A stretch of DNA of 9,513 nt, taken from the NCBI GenBank assembly GCA_023249395.1, contig JAHFCS010000053.1:1-9513 (forward strand), given 5' to 3'. The notes below the pieces were generated by a model that saw nothing but the letters and a program-made list of their open reading frames with translations, ran no database searches and was not told the DNA's origin. Positions 1 to 6,941 of the stretch are shown here, piece after piece (position 1 is the stretch's first letter; every line of letters starts with the position of its first letter). The stretch comes from Gemmatimonadota bacterium (lineage in GTDB: Bacteria > Gemmatimonadota > Gemmatimonadetes > Gemmatimonadales > Gemmatimonadaceae). The position numbers and the translations under genes were made by a program.

Positions 1-515
1 GAGATCTCGTGCGTCCGCGCATTGCGGCCGTCTTCCGAGTCGTGCGGCAGCGCGTTCGGAAAGGACGACGGGATGTCCTGGATCAGCGTTCCGCCAAGCG
101 CGACATTCAACAGTTGTGGACCGCGGCAAATTGCGAGAACCGGCTTTCCGGCCTCGCGCGCGGCGTGCACAAGAGCTATTTCAGTGTCGTCGCGGAGGCG
201 GTTCACTGTGCCCAGGCACTCGTGCCGCGGCTGTCCGTAAAGTGCCGGATCGACATCTTCACCGCCGGTGAGGACGAGACCGTCGACGACGGCCATGATG
301 CTGCGCGCGGCGTCGGCGCCGGCAAGAGGCGGAACGATGATTGGTACGAGCCCTGCTATTTCCAGAGCGGTGACATAGGCAGTGTTGAGCCGAATGCGAT
401 GAGCTCCACCCAGCCGCGTGTCGGCCGTTGCCGTAACAGCAACAGTGTGGGCTATTCTCTTCGCGGCATCATCGGGCTGCGAGTCGGATTTTCTGTGCGT
501 GAGCGTGGATGACAC
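1..515 (-). CDS. Peptidase C26 / gamma-glutamyl-GABA hydrolase-like class I glutamine amidotransferase (3' part missing)
   Basis: Partial: 171 residues are visible and the reading frame is open through base 1. The family hydrolyses gamma-glutamyl amide bonds in the cytoplasm (PuuD acts on gamma-glutamyl-GABA). The visible part matches the family order: a first strand with VAVTATAD at residues 25-32, NTAYVTALEIAG (44-55), the oxyanion-side motif LTGGEDVDPALYG (82-94), and the nucleophile elbow AICRGPQLLNVALGG (128-142) with predicted catalytic Cys130. The catalytic His and Glu would lie in the missing C-terminus. The start is GTG at 515, the only plausible start codon between an upstream in-frame stop near base 590 and the conserved region. 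A weak purine stretch (AGAGA) lies just upstream. About 24 residues precede the first strand, slightly long. The gene is divergent from the outer-membrane gene starting at about 517. Substrate cannot be told; other C26 members act on gamma-glutamyl peptides or folyl-polyglutamate. The family is near certain, the exact start less so. Confidence 0.88.
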   Translation of the reverse strand, partial: MSSTLTHRKSDSQPDDAAKRIAHTVAVTATADTRLGGAHRIRLNTAYVTALEIAGLVPIIVPPLAGADAARSIMAVVDGLVLTGGEDVDPALYGQPRHECLGTVNRLRDDTEIALVHAAREAGKPVLAICRGPQLLNVALGGTLIQDIPSSFPNALPHDSEDGRNARTHEI

Positions 516-516
516 G

Positions 517-2244
517 TTGAGATCTCTGGTCGGTTTGCTCGTCCTGCCGCTGGCGCTCGCGCGTCCGCTTGCGCTTACAGCTCAAAGTCTGGAAGGGGCA
601 CCGGTTGCCTGCAAGGGCCAGATCATAAGCCGTATCGAGGTTCACACGCGACCGCCATTCGAGATAACCGGCTCGAAAGTCCAGCAGCGACTCGCAAGGC
701 AGGTAACGCAGCTCCACGCCACCACCAATCCCGAGATCATCCGGCGTTTTCTGGCTCTCAAGCCGGGAGAGCCCTGTACCGAGCTGAGGCGCTCTGAGTC
801 CGAGCGCATACTTCGCGCTCAACCCTACCTTGCCGATGCTTCGGTGCAGTCGTTTGCAGGTGAGAACGGCACGGTATCGATCTCGGTGCGAACGGTGGAC
901 GAGGTGTCGCTTGTTCTCGGAGGCGGCGGATCGGGAAAGCCGCCCTATTTGCGAGGCTTCAGGTTGGGGGAGTCAAACCTGATGGGCGGAGCGATCAGCG
1001 TCGTCGGGGATTGGCGATACAGCGCGGATTTTCACGACGCCCTCGCTCTGCGCGTCGCCGACTATCAGCTGTTCGGCAAACCATACCAGCTTCACCTCGA
1101 TGTCGCCCGGCGCGAACGGGGCCGGGACTGGGGCGCGGAGGCGAGTCATCCCTTCCTCACCGATCTGCAGAATGTATCGTGGCGGACGACGCTCGGTTCG
1201 CGCGACGGATACAGACGCTTTCGCCGCATCGACGGCACGTCGTTGCTTCTGCCTTTCGAGCGCTCGTATGGAGACGTTGGGGGTGTTGTGAGAATAGGCC
1301 GTCCGGGAAGAATCGCGCTGATCGGTGCGTCGTTGTCGAGCGAGCGTGATGTTCCGGGGGCGACGCCGCTGTTAATGGATCCGGACAAGCGACTCAGTCC
1401 GGCGCCCAATGACGCGCTATCCGGACGGTATGACTCGCATCGCGCCACGCGGATCAACGCGTTGATCGGAGTGCGCGACGTGAGCTTTATACAGGTCTCG
1501 GGATTCGAATCGCTGGACGGACTCCAGGACATGAGGAAGGGCGTGGAGATCGCGTCGCTGTTCGGCAAGGGCCTCAACGCGTTCGACGGCGGCGAGCACG
1601 ACATGATCGTTTCCACCGACGCGTACACGGGATTCGGGACGCCGCGAGCGTTCGGTGCGATCGAGGTTCTCGCCGAAGGGCGGAAGCCCGACCGTAGCGA
1701 CGACTGGGACGGACTCCTCGCAAGCGGAAGAGCGGCGGTCTATGTCAAGCCGCAACGCCGCCAGACCATCCTCGGCAGCGCGGAGTGGAGCGGCGGTTGG
1801 CGGATGCGCACTCCTTTCCAGCTTGCACTCGCCGAGCGTGGCGGTGGCCCGCTGGGCTACAGGCATTCATGGCTGGCGGGAGGACGACGGCTCGTGATGC
1901 GGCTCGAGGATCGCGTAGTTGTCGGACAGTTGAAACAGTTCATGTCACTCGGCGTGGCGCCGTTCGTGAACACTGGTCAGCTCTGGGCGGGCGACGCTCC
2001 GTTCGGCTCGAACACGGGGGTAAAAGTCTCGACCGGAATCAGCCTGCTGGCATCAGTTCCGCCGGGGTCGCAGCGGCTGTGGCGACTGGACCTCGCGTTC
2101 CCTCTGCATCCCGACTATGGGGCGAAGCGATGGGAGCTCCACCTCATGAGTGTGAACTTCACGCGGGTGTTCTGGAAGGAGCCGACCGACGTCGGACGCA
2201 ACCGCGAGCGCGCGATTCCGACGAGCATCTTCAACTGGCCGTAG
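517..2244 (+). CDS. Omp85-superfamily (BamA/TamA-like) outer-membrane protein with a single POTRA domain
   Basis: 575 residues if translated from TTG 517. Residues 1-24 form a signal peptide (MRSLVGLL, hydrophobic core, predicted cleavage after AQS). Residues 35-130 resemble one POTRA domain: strand GQIISRIEV, helix region FLALKPGEPCTEL (79-90), helix SESERILRAQPYLADASV (93-110), then a strand ending RTVDE. Residues from about 131 to 553 show the alternating, glycine- and aromatic-rich pattern of a beta-barrel. GGGPLGYRHSWLAGG (about 442-456) resembles the (V/L)RG(F/Y) lid-loop motif but has LGYR instead. The last strand seems to end at RVFW (550-553), followed by about 22 extra residues. Omp85 proteins insert or translocate proteins or lipids at the outer membrane; the cargo here is unknown. 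Start options in frame are GTG 418, GTG 499, GTG 505 and TTG 517. I prefer 517: it gives the best signal peptide, has GGA seven bases upstream, and avoids overlapping the divergent gene. GTG 505 is the main alternative. The only two cysteines of the mature protein are C32 and C87. Confidence 0.8.
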   Translation: MRSLVGLLVLPLALARPLALTAQSLEGAPVACKGQIISRIEVHTRPPFEITGSKVQQRLARQVTQLHATTNPEIIRRFLALKPGEPCTELRRSESERILRAQPYLADASVQSFAGENGTVSISVRTVDEVSLVLGGGGSGKPPYLRGFRLGESNLMGGAISVVGDWRYSADFHDALALRVADYQLFGKPYQLHLDVARRERGRDWGAEASHPFLTDLQNVSWRTTLGSRDGYRRFRRIDGTSLLLPFERSYGDVGGVVRIGRPGRIALIGASLSSERDVPGATPLLMDPDKRLSPAPNDALSGRYDSHRATRINALIGVRDVSFIQVSGFESLDGLQDMRKGVEIASLFGKGLNAFDGGEHDMIVSTDAYTGFGTPRAFGAIEVLAEGRKPDRSDDWDGLLASGRAAVYVKPQRRQTILGSAEWSGGWRMRTPFQLALAERGGGPLGYRHSWLAGGRRLVMRLEDRVVVGQLKQFMSLGVAPFVNTGQLWAGDAPFGSNTGVKVSTGISLLASVPPGSQRLWRLDLAFPLHPDYGAKRWELHLMSVNFTRVFWKEPTDVGRNRERAIPTSIFNWP

Positions 2245-2252
2245 CTGTATCG

Positions 2253-3872
2253 TCAGGCTGCGCGAGCGACCGCTGGAACGGCGTCATCGCGCATCATCCG
2301 TCGGATCGGAACGATGAGAAGCGCGATCACTCCGGCGGCGACCATCAGTGAAAGCGTCGTCGTAGTAAACAACTGCGGCATCTGCTCGAGTTTTTCCGGA
2401 TCCACGTGACCGCCAACGCGTCCTGCGATCAAGTTCCCGAGGGCCGACGCGAGGAACCAGATTCCCATCATCTGGCCCACGTATTTGCGGGGCGCCAGCT
2501 TGGTCATCGACGAGAGACCCACAGGGCTCAGACAAAGCTCGCCGATCGACTGGAAGAAATAGCTGCCCACCAGCCACAACGGCGATACGAGAAGGGTCCC
2601 GCCGCTCGCGACGACCGCATTGGCGGCAATGATCATGATCAGGAAGCCGAGACCGGAAAGAAAGAGCCCGAGTGAGAATTTTGCGGGACTGGAAAAGTCC
2701 CCACCGCGCTTAGCCAATCCAACCCAGAGAGCCGCGAATACTGGGGCGAAGAGGATTATCATCAGCGGGTTGACGGACTGGAACCACGTTGCCGGAATGA
2801 GGAACCCGCCTATCGTGCGGCTGGTGAAATCACGAGCGAAGAGATTCAGCGACGTGGGAGCCTGCTCGAAGGCTGACCAGAAGATTGCGGCGAAAGCGAA
2901 CAGCACAACAATCACCGCGACGCGTTTCTTTTCGGCGGCGGACAGTTTCCCGAGCAGGAACACGAATGCAAAGAAGCCGGCGGCCATTGTCACCATCGCA
3001 TACGTCATGTACTTCGCGATTCCTGCGGGGTTCAGCTCCATCGCGCCGGTGGCTGCCAACACGAAGAGAATGATCACTGCCGCCAGGAAACTCACCACGA
3101 ATGTTTTGACCGATCGCTCCTGTCGTGCCTGCGCCCGCGGATCGGTCTCGCGGGTTGGAGTCATTCCGATGGATCCCAGCGTTTTGCCCGCCCGGAGCCC
3201 GTATATCGTCAAACCGATCAGCATCGCAATGCCTGCAGCGCCCATGCCGACATGCCAATCCACCTGCTCTCCCAGATACCCGGTCACCAGTTGTCCAAGG
3301 AGCGCGCCCACATTGATTCCCATGTAGAAGAGCGAGAAGCCGGCGTCGCGACGAGCGCCCCCTTCCGGATAGAGATCGCCGACGATTGCAGAAATGTTCG
3401 GCTTGAGAAGTCCCGTACCGATCACGATCAGAATGAGACCGAGAAAGAACGGGATCTTTCCGCTATCCTGCCCGAGAAGGCCGGAGAGGCCGATGCAGAT
3501 GTGACCCGACGAGATTAGGCAGGCGCCGATGAAGATCGCCCGGCGGAGTCCCAGCAGCCGGTCCGCGACCCATCCTCCGGGCAGCGACATCAGGTAGACG
3601 AACGCCCCATAAATGCCGACGATCGCCGAAGCCTCCGTGCGGTCGAACCCATATCCGCCGTTCATGACGGTGGCGGACATGAACAGCACGAGAAGGGGGC
3701 GCAGCCCGTAATACGAGAAGCGCTCCCACATTTCCGTGAAGAACAGCGTCGAGAGACCGCGCGGATGGCCGAAGAAACCGCGGTCTCCGGTCCACTCCTC
3801 GAAACCGGAGGGCGGCGTGTCGGTCGTGACGCTTCCGGCCTGGGGCTGCTCGAACACCGATTTGTCGGTCAT
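2253..3872 (-). CDS. POT/PTR2-family proton-coupled di-/tripeptide transporter (MFS)
   Basis: 539 residues, the usual size for a bacterial POT transporter, with about 14 predicted membrane segments. These inner-membrane symporters import di- and tripeptides using the proton gradient. Visible hallmarks: the proton-coupling ExxER motif in helix 1 (E47, E50, R51, in FTEMWERFSYYG); LLKPNIS (155-161) with the helix 4 lysine K157; the PTR2 signature FSLFYMGINVGALLG (179-193); FWSAFEQAPTSLNLFA (331-346) in the helix 7 region; and SIGELCLSPVGLS (442-454) with the helix 10 glutamate E445. All residues expected for coupling and peptide-terminus binding are present, so it should be active. The ATG at 3872 overlaps the stop of the upstream ABC ATPase (ATGA), implying translational coupling; a CAGG sits five bases upstream. 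It is the last gene of the operon and converges on the outer-membrane gene, with 8 bases between stop codons. The family call is secure; exact substrate range is not visible. Confidence 0.96.
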   Translation of the reverse strand: MTDKSVFEQPQAGSVTTDTPPSGFEEWTGDRGFFGHPRGLSTLFFTEMWERFSYYGLRPLLVLFMSATVMNGGYGFDRTEASAIVGIYGAFVYLMSLPGGWVADRLLGLRRAIFIGACLISSGHICIGLSGLLGQDSGKIPFFLGLILIVIGTGLLKPNISAIVGDLYPEGGARRDAGFSLFYMGINVGALLGQLVTGYLGEQVDWHVGMGAAGIAMLIGLTIYGLRAGKTLGSIGMTPTRETDPRAQARQERSVKTFVVSFLAAVIILFVLAATGAMELNPAGIAKYMTYAMVTMAAGFFAFVFLLGKLSAAEKKRVAVIVVLFAFAAIFWSAFEQAPTSLNLFARDFTSRTIGGFLIPATWFQSVNPLMIILFAPVFAALWVGLAKRGGDFSSPAKFSLGLFLSGLGFLIMIIAANAVVASGGTLLVSPLWLVGSYFFQSIGELCLSPVGLSSMTKLAPRKYVGQMMGIWFLASALGNLIAGRVGGHVDPEKLEQMPQLFTTTTLSLMVAAGVIALLIVPIRRMMRDDAVPAVARAA

Positions 3873-3881
3873 GAATGCCTG
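3869..3881 (-). promoter_or_regulatory. ATGA start/stop overlap, ATPase F to POT transporter
   Basis: The POT ATG (3872-3870) overlaps the ATPase stop TGA (3871-3869). A short CAGG lies five bases before the ATG. The overlap ties the POT gene to the ABC operon at the level of translation, so it is unlikely to be merely a neighbour. Confidence 0.65.
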
Positions 3882-5041
3882 CCGATTGGAGGTGCTGATT
3901 TGTCAACTCGCGCGAGTTGCTTGACGACGGGAAGGTATCTCACGGGAGGATTGACGCCACCCGCTTCCTGCTGTGTTTCCCATGATACGCCCGTAGGAAG
4001 CTGTTTGATGCAGGCCGCAAAATGGCCCGGGGCCTTCTCTTCCAGAGGCGGCACGATGTGCGCGCACGCCGCATCCTTTGCCGGATGATGGCACCGGGGA
4101 TGAAACACGCACCCCGATGGCGGCGACGCGGGCGACGGAACGTCTCCCTCCAGCAGAATCCTGGTTTTTTCGATCCTCGGGTTCGCGACCGGCACCGCCG
4201 AAAGAAGTGCCTGCGTGTACGGCATCATCGGCTCGCGATAAAGATCTTCCGCCGGCGCCAGCTCGACGATCTTGCCGAGGTACATGACGGCGACACGATC
4301 CGACATGTGCTTCACGACGGAGAGATCGTGTGCGATGAAGAGATATGTCAGCTGGCGCTCCCGCTGGAGATCGCGCAGCAGGTTGATGACCTGAGCCTGG
4401 ACCGAGACGTCGAGCGCCGAAACTGGCTCGTCGCAAACGATGAAGCGGGGCTCGACGGCGAGAGCCCGGGCGATGCCGATGCGCTGCCGTTGTCCCCCTG
4501 AGAACTCGTGCGGATAGCGCGTGGCGTACTCCCCCCGGAGTCCGACTTCTTCCAGGAGTTGCTGGACCTTCGCGTCGGCGGCGGATCCTTCAGCCAGCCG
4601 ATGAATCGTGATTCCCTCGCGAATGGCGGCGCCGATTGTCATCCGCGGGTTGAGCGATGACACCGGGTCCTGGAAGATTATCTGCATCTCGCGACGGATC
4701 TCGCGCAGTCCTGTTGCGCCGAGTCTGCGCACGTCTCGTCCGTCGAAGTCGATTCTTCCGGCCGTCGGCTCGATGAGGCGAAGGATCGAGCGACCAGTCG
4801 TCGTCTTCCCGCAGCCTGACTCTCCGACGAGACTCAGAGTTTCGCCGCGGGCGATATCGAAGGAGACATCGTTCACTGCGCGCACCTCTCCAGCAGTGCG
4901 TCCGAGCAGTCCTCTCCTGATCGGAAAACTCTTACTCAGGTTTCGAATTGAGAGGAGGGGGCCACCGCGCTCGGCCTCCTGCATTCGCTCGACCGCCTGT
5001 ATGCGGTCGCTTGTCTCCATCATCCAGCTGGGTTCGGACAT
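3869..5041 (-). CDS. Dipeptide/oligopeptide ABC importer ATP-binding protein, DppF/OppF type
   Basis: 390 residues. This is one of two cytoplasmic ATPases that power the importer. Motifs: Walker A GESGCGKT (73-80), Q-loop Q124 in IFQDPVSSLNP, ABC signature FSGGQRQR (180-187), Walker B FIVCDEP (200-206), D-loop SALD, and H-loop H238 in IAHDLSVV. The C-terminal oligopeptide-type extension (oligo_HPY) carries cysteines C311, C317, C326 and C344. In characterised peptide-importer ATPases such cysteines are reported, as I recall, to hold an iron-sulfur cluster. Start: ATG 5041 shares its A with the TGA of the upstream ATPase (TGATG) and has GGAG ten bases upstream. A longer frame runs to 5224 but overlaps the D-type gene and adds arginine-rich, non-conserved sequence. 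The protein is longer than the roughly 330 residues usual for the family: about 28 extra residues before the first strand (inner Met at 7, 8 and 20 are possible starts) and a tail of about 46 after the last cysteine. Its stop overlaps the POT start. Confidence 0.95.
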   Translation of the reverse strand: MSEPSWMMETSDRIQAVERMQEAERGGPLLSIRNLSKSFPIRRGLLGRTAGEVRAVNDVSFDIARGETLSLVGESGCGKTTTGRSILRLIEPTAGRIDFDGRDVRRLGATGLREIRREMQIIFQDPVSSLNPRMTIGAAIREGITIHRLAEGSAADAKVQQLLEEVGLRGEYATRYPHEFSGGQRQRIGIARALAVEPRFIVCDEPVSALDVSVQAQVINLLRDLQRERQLTYLFIAHDLSVVKHMSDRVAVMYLGKIVELAPAEDLYREPMMPYTQALLSAVPVANPRIEKTRILLEGDVPSPASPPSGCVFHPRCHHPAKDAACAHIVPPLEEKAPGHFAACIKQLPTGVSWETQQEAGGVNPPVRYLPVVKQLARVDKSAPPIGRHS

Positions 5042-5055
5042 CAGACCGAGACTCC
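5039..5055 (-). promoter_or_regulatory. Ribosome-binding site and TGATG overlap, ATPase D to ATPase F
   Basis: Minus-strand GGAG (5055-5052) lies ten bases before ATG (5041-5039). The D-type stop TGA (5043-5041) shares base 5041 with that ATG. This supports the 5041 start over the longer upstream frame, and equal, coupled synthesis of the two ATPases. Confidence 0.7.
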
Positions 5056-6069
5056 GAGCTGTTCGACGAGCGGCGGGTGGGGGTTTGCCCGGTGCTCCGG
5101 CTCGACGGCGAGGTGACAGCGCGACGTGTGTGTTGGCGAGATCTCGTAGAGCGGCGGATGCTCGCGCTCGCACCGCTCCCACGAGTAGGGGCAGCGATCG
5201 CGGAAGCGGCAGCCTGAAGGCCAATCCGTCGGGGCCGGGACCGAGCCGGGAATCACGTTCAACCGTGCCCGCGGCTCGCTGAGCTGCGGCATCGCATGCA
5301 TCAGCCCCTCGGTGTACGGATGGTGGGCGGCGGCGAACAGCGTGTCGACCTCGGCCTCTTCGACAACCTCGCCACAGTACATCACCACTACCCGCGACGC
5401 GGTCTCGGCGATGACGCCCAGGTCGTGCGTGATCATCAGAATGGAAGTCCCAAAGCGCTTCTGAAGATCCACCAGCAGCTCGAGTATCTGCGCCTGGATC
5501 GTGACGTCGAGTGCTGTCGTCGGCTCATCGGCGATCACGAGGGCGGGATTCATTATCAGCGCCATGGCGATCAACACGCGTTGCCGCATTCCACCGGAGA
5601 GTTGATGGGGGTACTCCTTCGCGCGCTCCTCGGGCGCGGGAATCCCCGTCAGCGAAAGCATCTCGACCGCCCTGTTCCATGCATCGCGTCGCGACCCATG
5701 GCCGTGAATGCGCGCGACCTCCGCCACCTGATCGCCGACGGTGAACACGGGATTAAGCGCCGACATCGGCTCCTGGAAGATCATCGAGATCCTGTTGCCC
5801 CGGATGTCGCGCATCGCAGCATCGTCGAGAGTCACAAGATCCTTCCCCTCGAACATGATCCGGCTGCCGCTCTCGATCCTTCCCGGTTGCTGCACGAGAC
5901 GGAGGATGGAAAGCGCAGTGACCGATTTCCCACAGCCGGATTCACCGACGATGCCCAGCGTCTCGCCGGAGCCGATACTGAACGAGACGCCGTCCACTGC
6001 CTTCGCGACGGCATCGCCGGTGTGAAACCAGGTGCGGAGATTTTCGACGGAGAGTAGCGGTTCTGTCAT
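5041..6069 (-). CDS. Dipeptide/oligopeptide ABC importer ATP-binding protein, DppD/OppD type
   Basis: 342 residues, normal for the family. It should pair with the F-type ATPase to form the asymmetric ATPase dimer under the two permeases. Motifs: Walker A GESGCGKS (42-49), Q-loop Q99 in IFQEPMSALNP, signature LSGGMRQR (157-164), Walker B LVIADEP (177-183), D-loop TALD, and H-loop H215 in ITHDLGVI. The C-terminal oligo_HPY region contains PSGCRFRDRCPYSWERC, with cysteines C287, C293 and C300, plus C318. This is the four-cysteine set typical of peptide-importer ATPases. Start: ATG 6069 overlaps the permease stop (ATGA) and has GGAG four bases upstream, and the protein then begins TEPLLSVENL, as family members do. 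A longer frame reaching 6177 lies inside the permease gene and its extra sequence is not conserved-looking. All catalytic residues are intact. D-type is assigned from the signature sequence and gene order. Confidence 0.96.
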   Translation of the reverse strand: MTEPLLSVENLRTWFHTGDAVAKAVDGVSFSIGSGETLGIVGESGCGKSVTALSILRLVQQPGRIESGSRIMFEGKDLVTLDDAAMRDIRGNRISMIFQEPMSALNPVFTVGDQVAEVARIHGHGSRRDAWNRAVEMLSLTGIPAPEERAKEYPHQLSGGMRQRVLIAMALIMNPALVIADEPTTALDVTIQAQILELLVDLQKRFGTSILMITHDLGVIAETASRVVVMYCGEVVEEAEVDTLFAAAHHPYTEGLMHAMPQLSEPRARLNVIPGSVPAPTDWPSGCRFRDRCPYSWERCEREHPPLYEISPTHTSRCHLAVEPEHRANPHPPLVEQLGVSV

Positions 6070-6077
6070 CCGGCTCC
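6066..6077 (-). promoter_or_regulatory. Ribosome-binding site and ATGA start/stop overlap, permease C to ATPase D
   Basis: On the minus strand GGAG (6077-6074) stands four bases before ATG (6069-6067). The permease stop TGA occupies 6068-6066, giving ATGA. This fixes the ATPase start and suggests that ribosomes finishing the permease re-initiate on the ATPase. Confidence 0.75.
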
Positions 6078-6941
6078 GGTCTGTCGTGGCTCGAGCGCTT
6101 CGCGCAACTCGTCCCCGAGAATGTTGAAGGCCATCACCGTCACGACGATCGCAACTCCGGGGAAGAAGGAGATCCACCAGAGACGGGCGATCTGGTCCGA
6201 CCCGTCCTGAATGATGTTTCCCCAGCTCGGCTGCGGTTGCTGCACGCCGACCCCAAGATACGAAAGCCCCGCCTCGAGAAGGATAACGTGCCCCACCCCC
6301 AGCGCCGCCGCAACGATTACAGGTGTCAACACATTCGGAAGGATGTGGTTCATCAGGATGCGTGCGCGCCCTGCGCCGAGCGCGCGCGCTGACGCAACAA
6401 AATCCTGTCCCTTCAGCGCAAGAACCTGACCCCTCACCACACGACTCAGCCCATACCAGCCGGTGAAGCCGACTATGAGCACGAACGCCGGCAGAGGGAG
6501 TTGGCGCCAGGCGGCGAAAACCGCGATCAGGAGCAGCAACCGCGGAATCGACAACAGCGCGTCGAGCAGGCGCATCATCTCCGATTCAACCGCACCGCCG
6601 GCGAATCCGGCGACCGCGCCGTATGCTGTCCCGAACGTGATGCTCACCAGCGTAGCTATCAAAGCGACGGCGAGAGAGACGCGTCCGCCGTAGAGCACGC
6701 GGCTCAGCACATCGCGGCTGAAGGGATCGGTACCGAACGGATGCGCGAACGAAGGCGGCTGGCTGCGGAGCGCGATAATGTCGGGCTGAGCTGACGGATC
6801 GTACCGTGCGAACAGTGGCGCGGCAGCGCACGGAATGACGACCAGCGCCAAAACAAGCATCGCCGCGACAGCCGAGCGCCGTGACATGAGCCGCCGGAAG
6901 ACTCTGAGTTTCCCGACAGCCGGCGTAATGTCAGCCTTCAT
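6066..6941 (-). CDS. Dipeptide/oligopeptide ABC importer permease, DppC/OppC type
   Basis: 291 residues. Inner-membrane permease that would form the channel with the B-type subunit. An N-terminal cytoplasmic stretch with RRLMSRRSA precedes the first membrane helix (about 24-44). The periplasmic segment HPFGTDPFSRDVLSRVLYGG (67-86) is a hallmark of DppC-type permeases. The ATPase-contacting EAA loop is at about 180-202 (FVASARALGAGRARILMNHILPN). The C-terminus FNILGDELREALEPR (272-286) matches the family ending. Five further helices are visible. Start: ATG 6941 gives the usual short leader, with AGG seven bases upstream. It overlaps the last 11 bases of the B-type permease. A longer frame to 6983 would extend deeper into that gene and is less likely. 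Its own stop overlaps the D-type ATPase start. Confidence 0.95.
   Translation of the reverse strand: MKADITPAVGKLRVFRRLMSRRSAVAAMLVLALVVIPCAAAPLFARYDPSAQPDIIALRSQPPSFAHPFGTDPFSRDVLSRVLYGGRVSLAVALIATLVSITFGTAYGAVAGFAGGAVESEMMRLLDALLSIPRLLLLIAVFAAWRQLPLPAFVLIVGFTGWYGLSRVVRGQVLALKGQDFVASARALGAGRARILMNHILPNVLTPVIVAAALGVGHVILLEAGLSYLGVGVQQPQPSWGNIIQDGSDQIARLWWISFFPGVAIVVTVMAFNILGDELREALEPRQTGAG

Noticed and set aside
453..458. TATTCT as a possible -10 box for the outer-membrane gene
   Set aside because: Matches four of six consensus bases, with no acceptable -35 element at the right spacing; expected by chance.
418..516. Upstream extension of the outer-membrane gene to GTG 418, whose first residues look like a lipoprotein signal ending ASSGC
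   Set aside because: This stretch is antisense to conserved C26 coding sequence, and a better signal peptide follows at about 517. The lipobox look is probably chance.
1146..1866. Minus-strand open frames inside the outer-membrane gene
   Set aside because: No domain resemblance; the plus-strand frame shows a signal peptide, POTRA and barrel pattern across the same bases.
2620..3327. Long plus-strand open frame (235 codons) inside the POT gene
   Set aside because: Antisense shadow of a strongly conserved transporter; no recognisable domain and arginine/proline-rich composition typical of reverse frames in GC-rich DNA.
4608..5282. Long plus-strand open frame opposite the two ATPase genes
   Set aside because: It spans the junction of two clear minus-strand genes and has no recognisable motif; a shadow frame.
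5296..6057. Plus-strand open frame of 253 codons opposite the D-type ATPase
   Set aside because: Histidine/arginine-rich antisense of Walker A, signature and Walker B coding sequence; no independent support.
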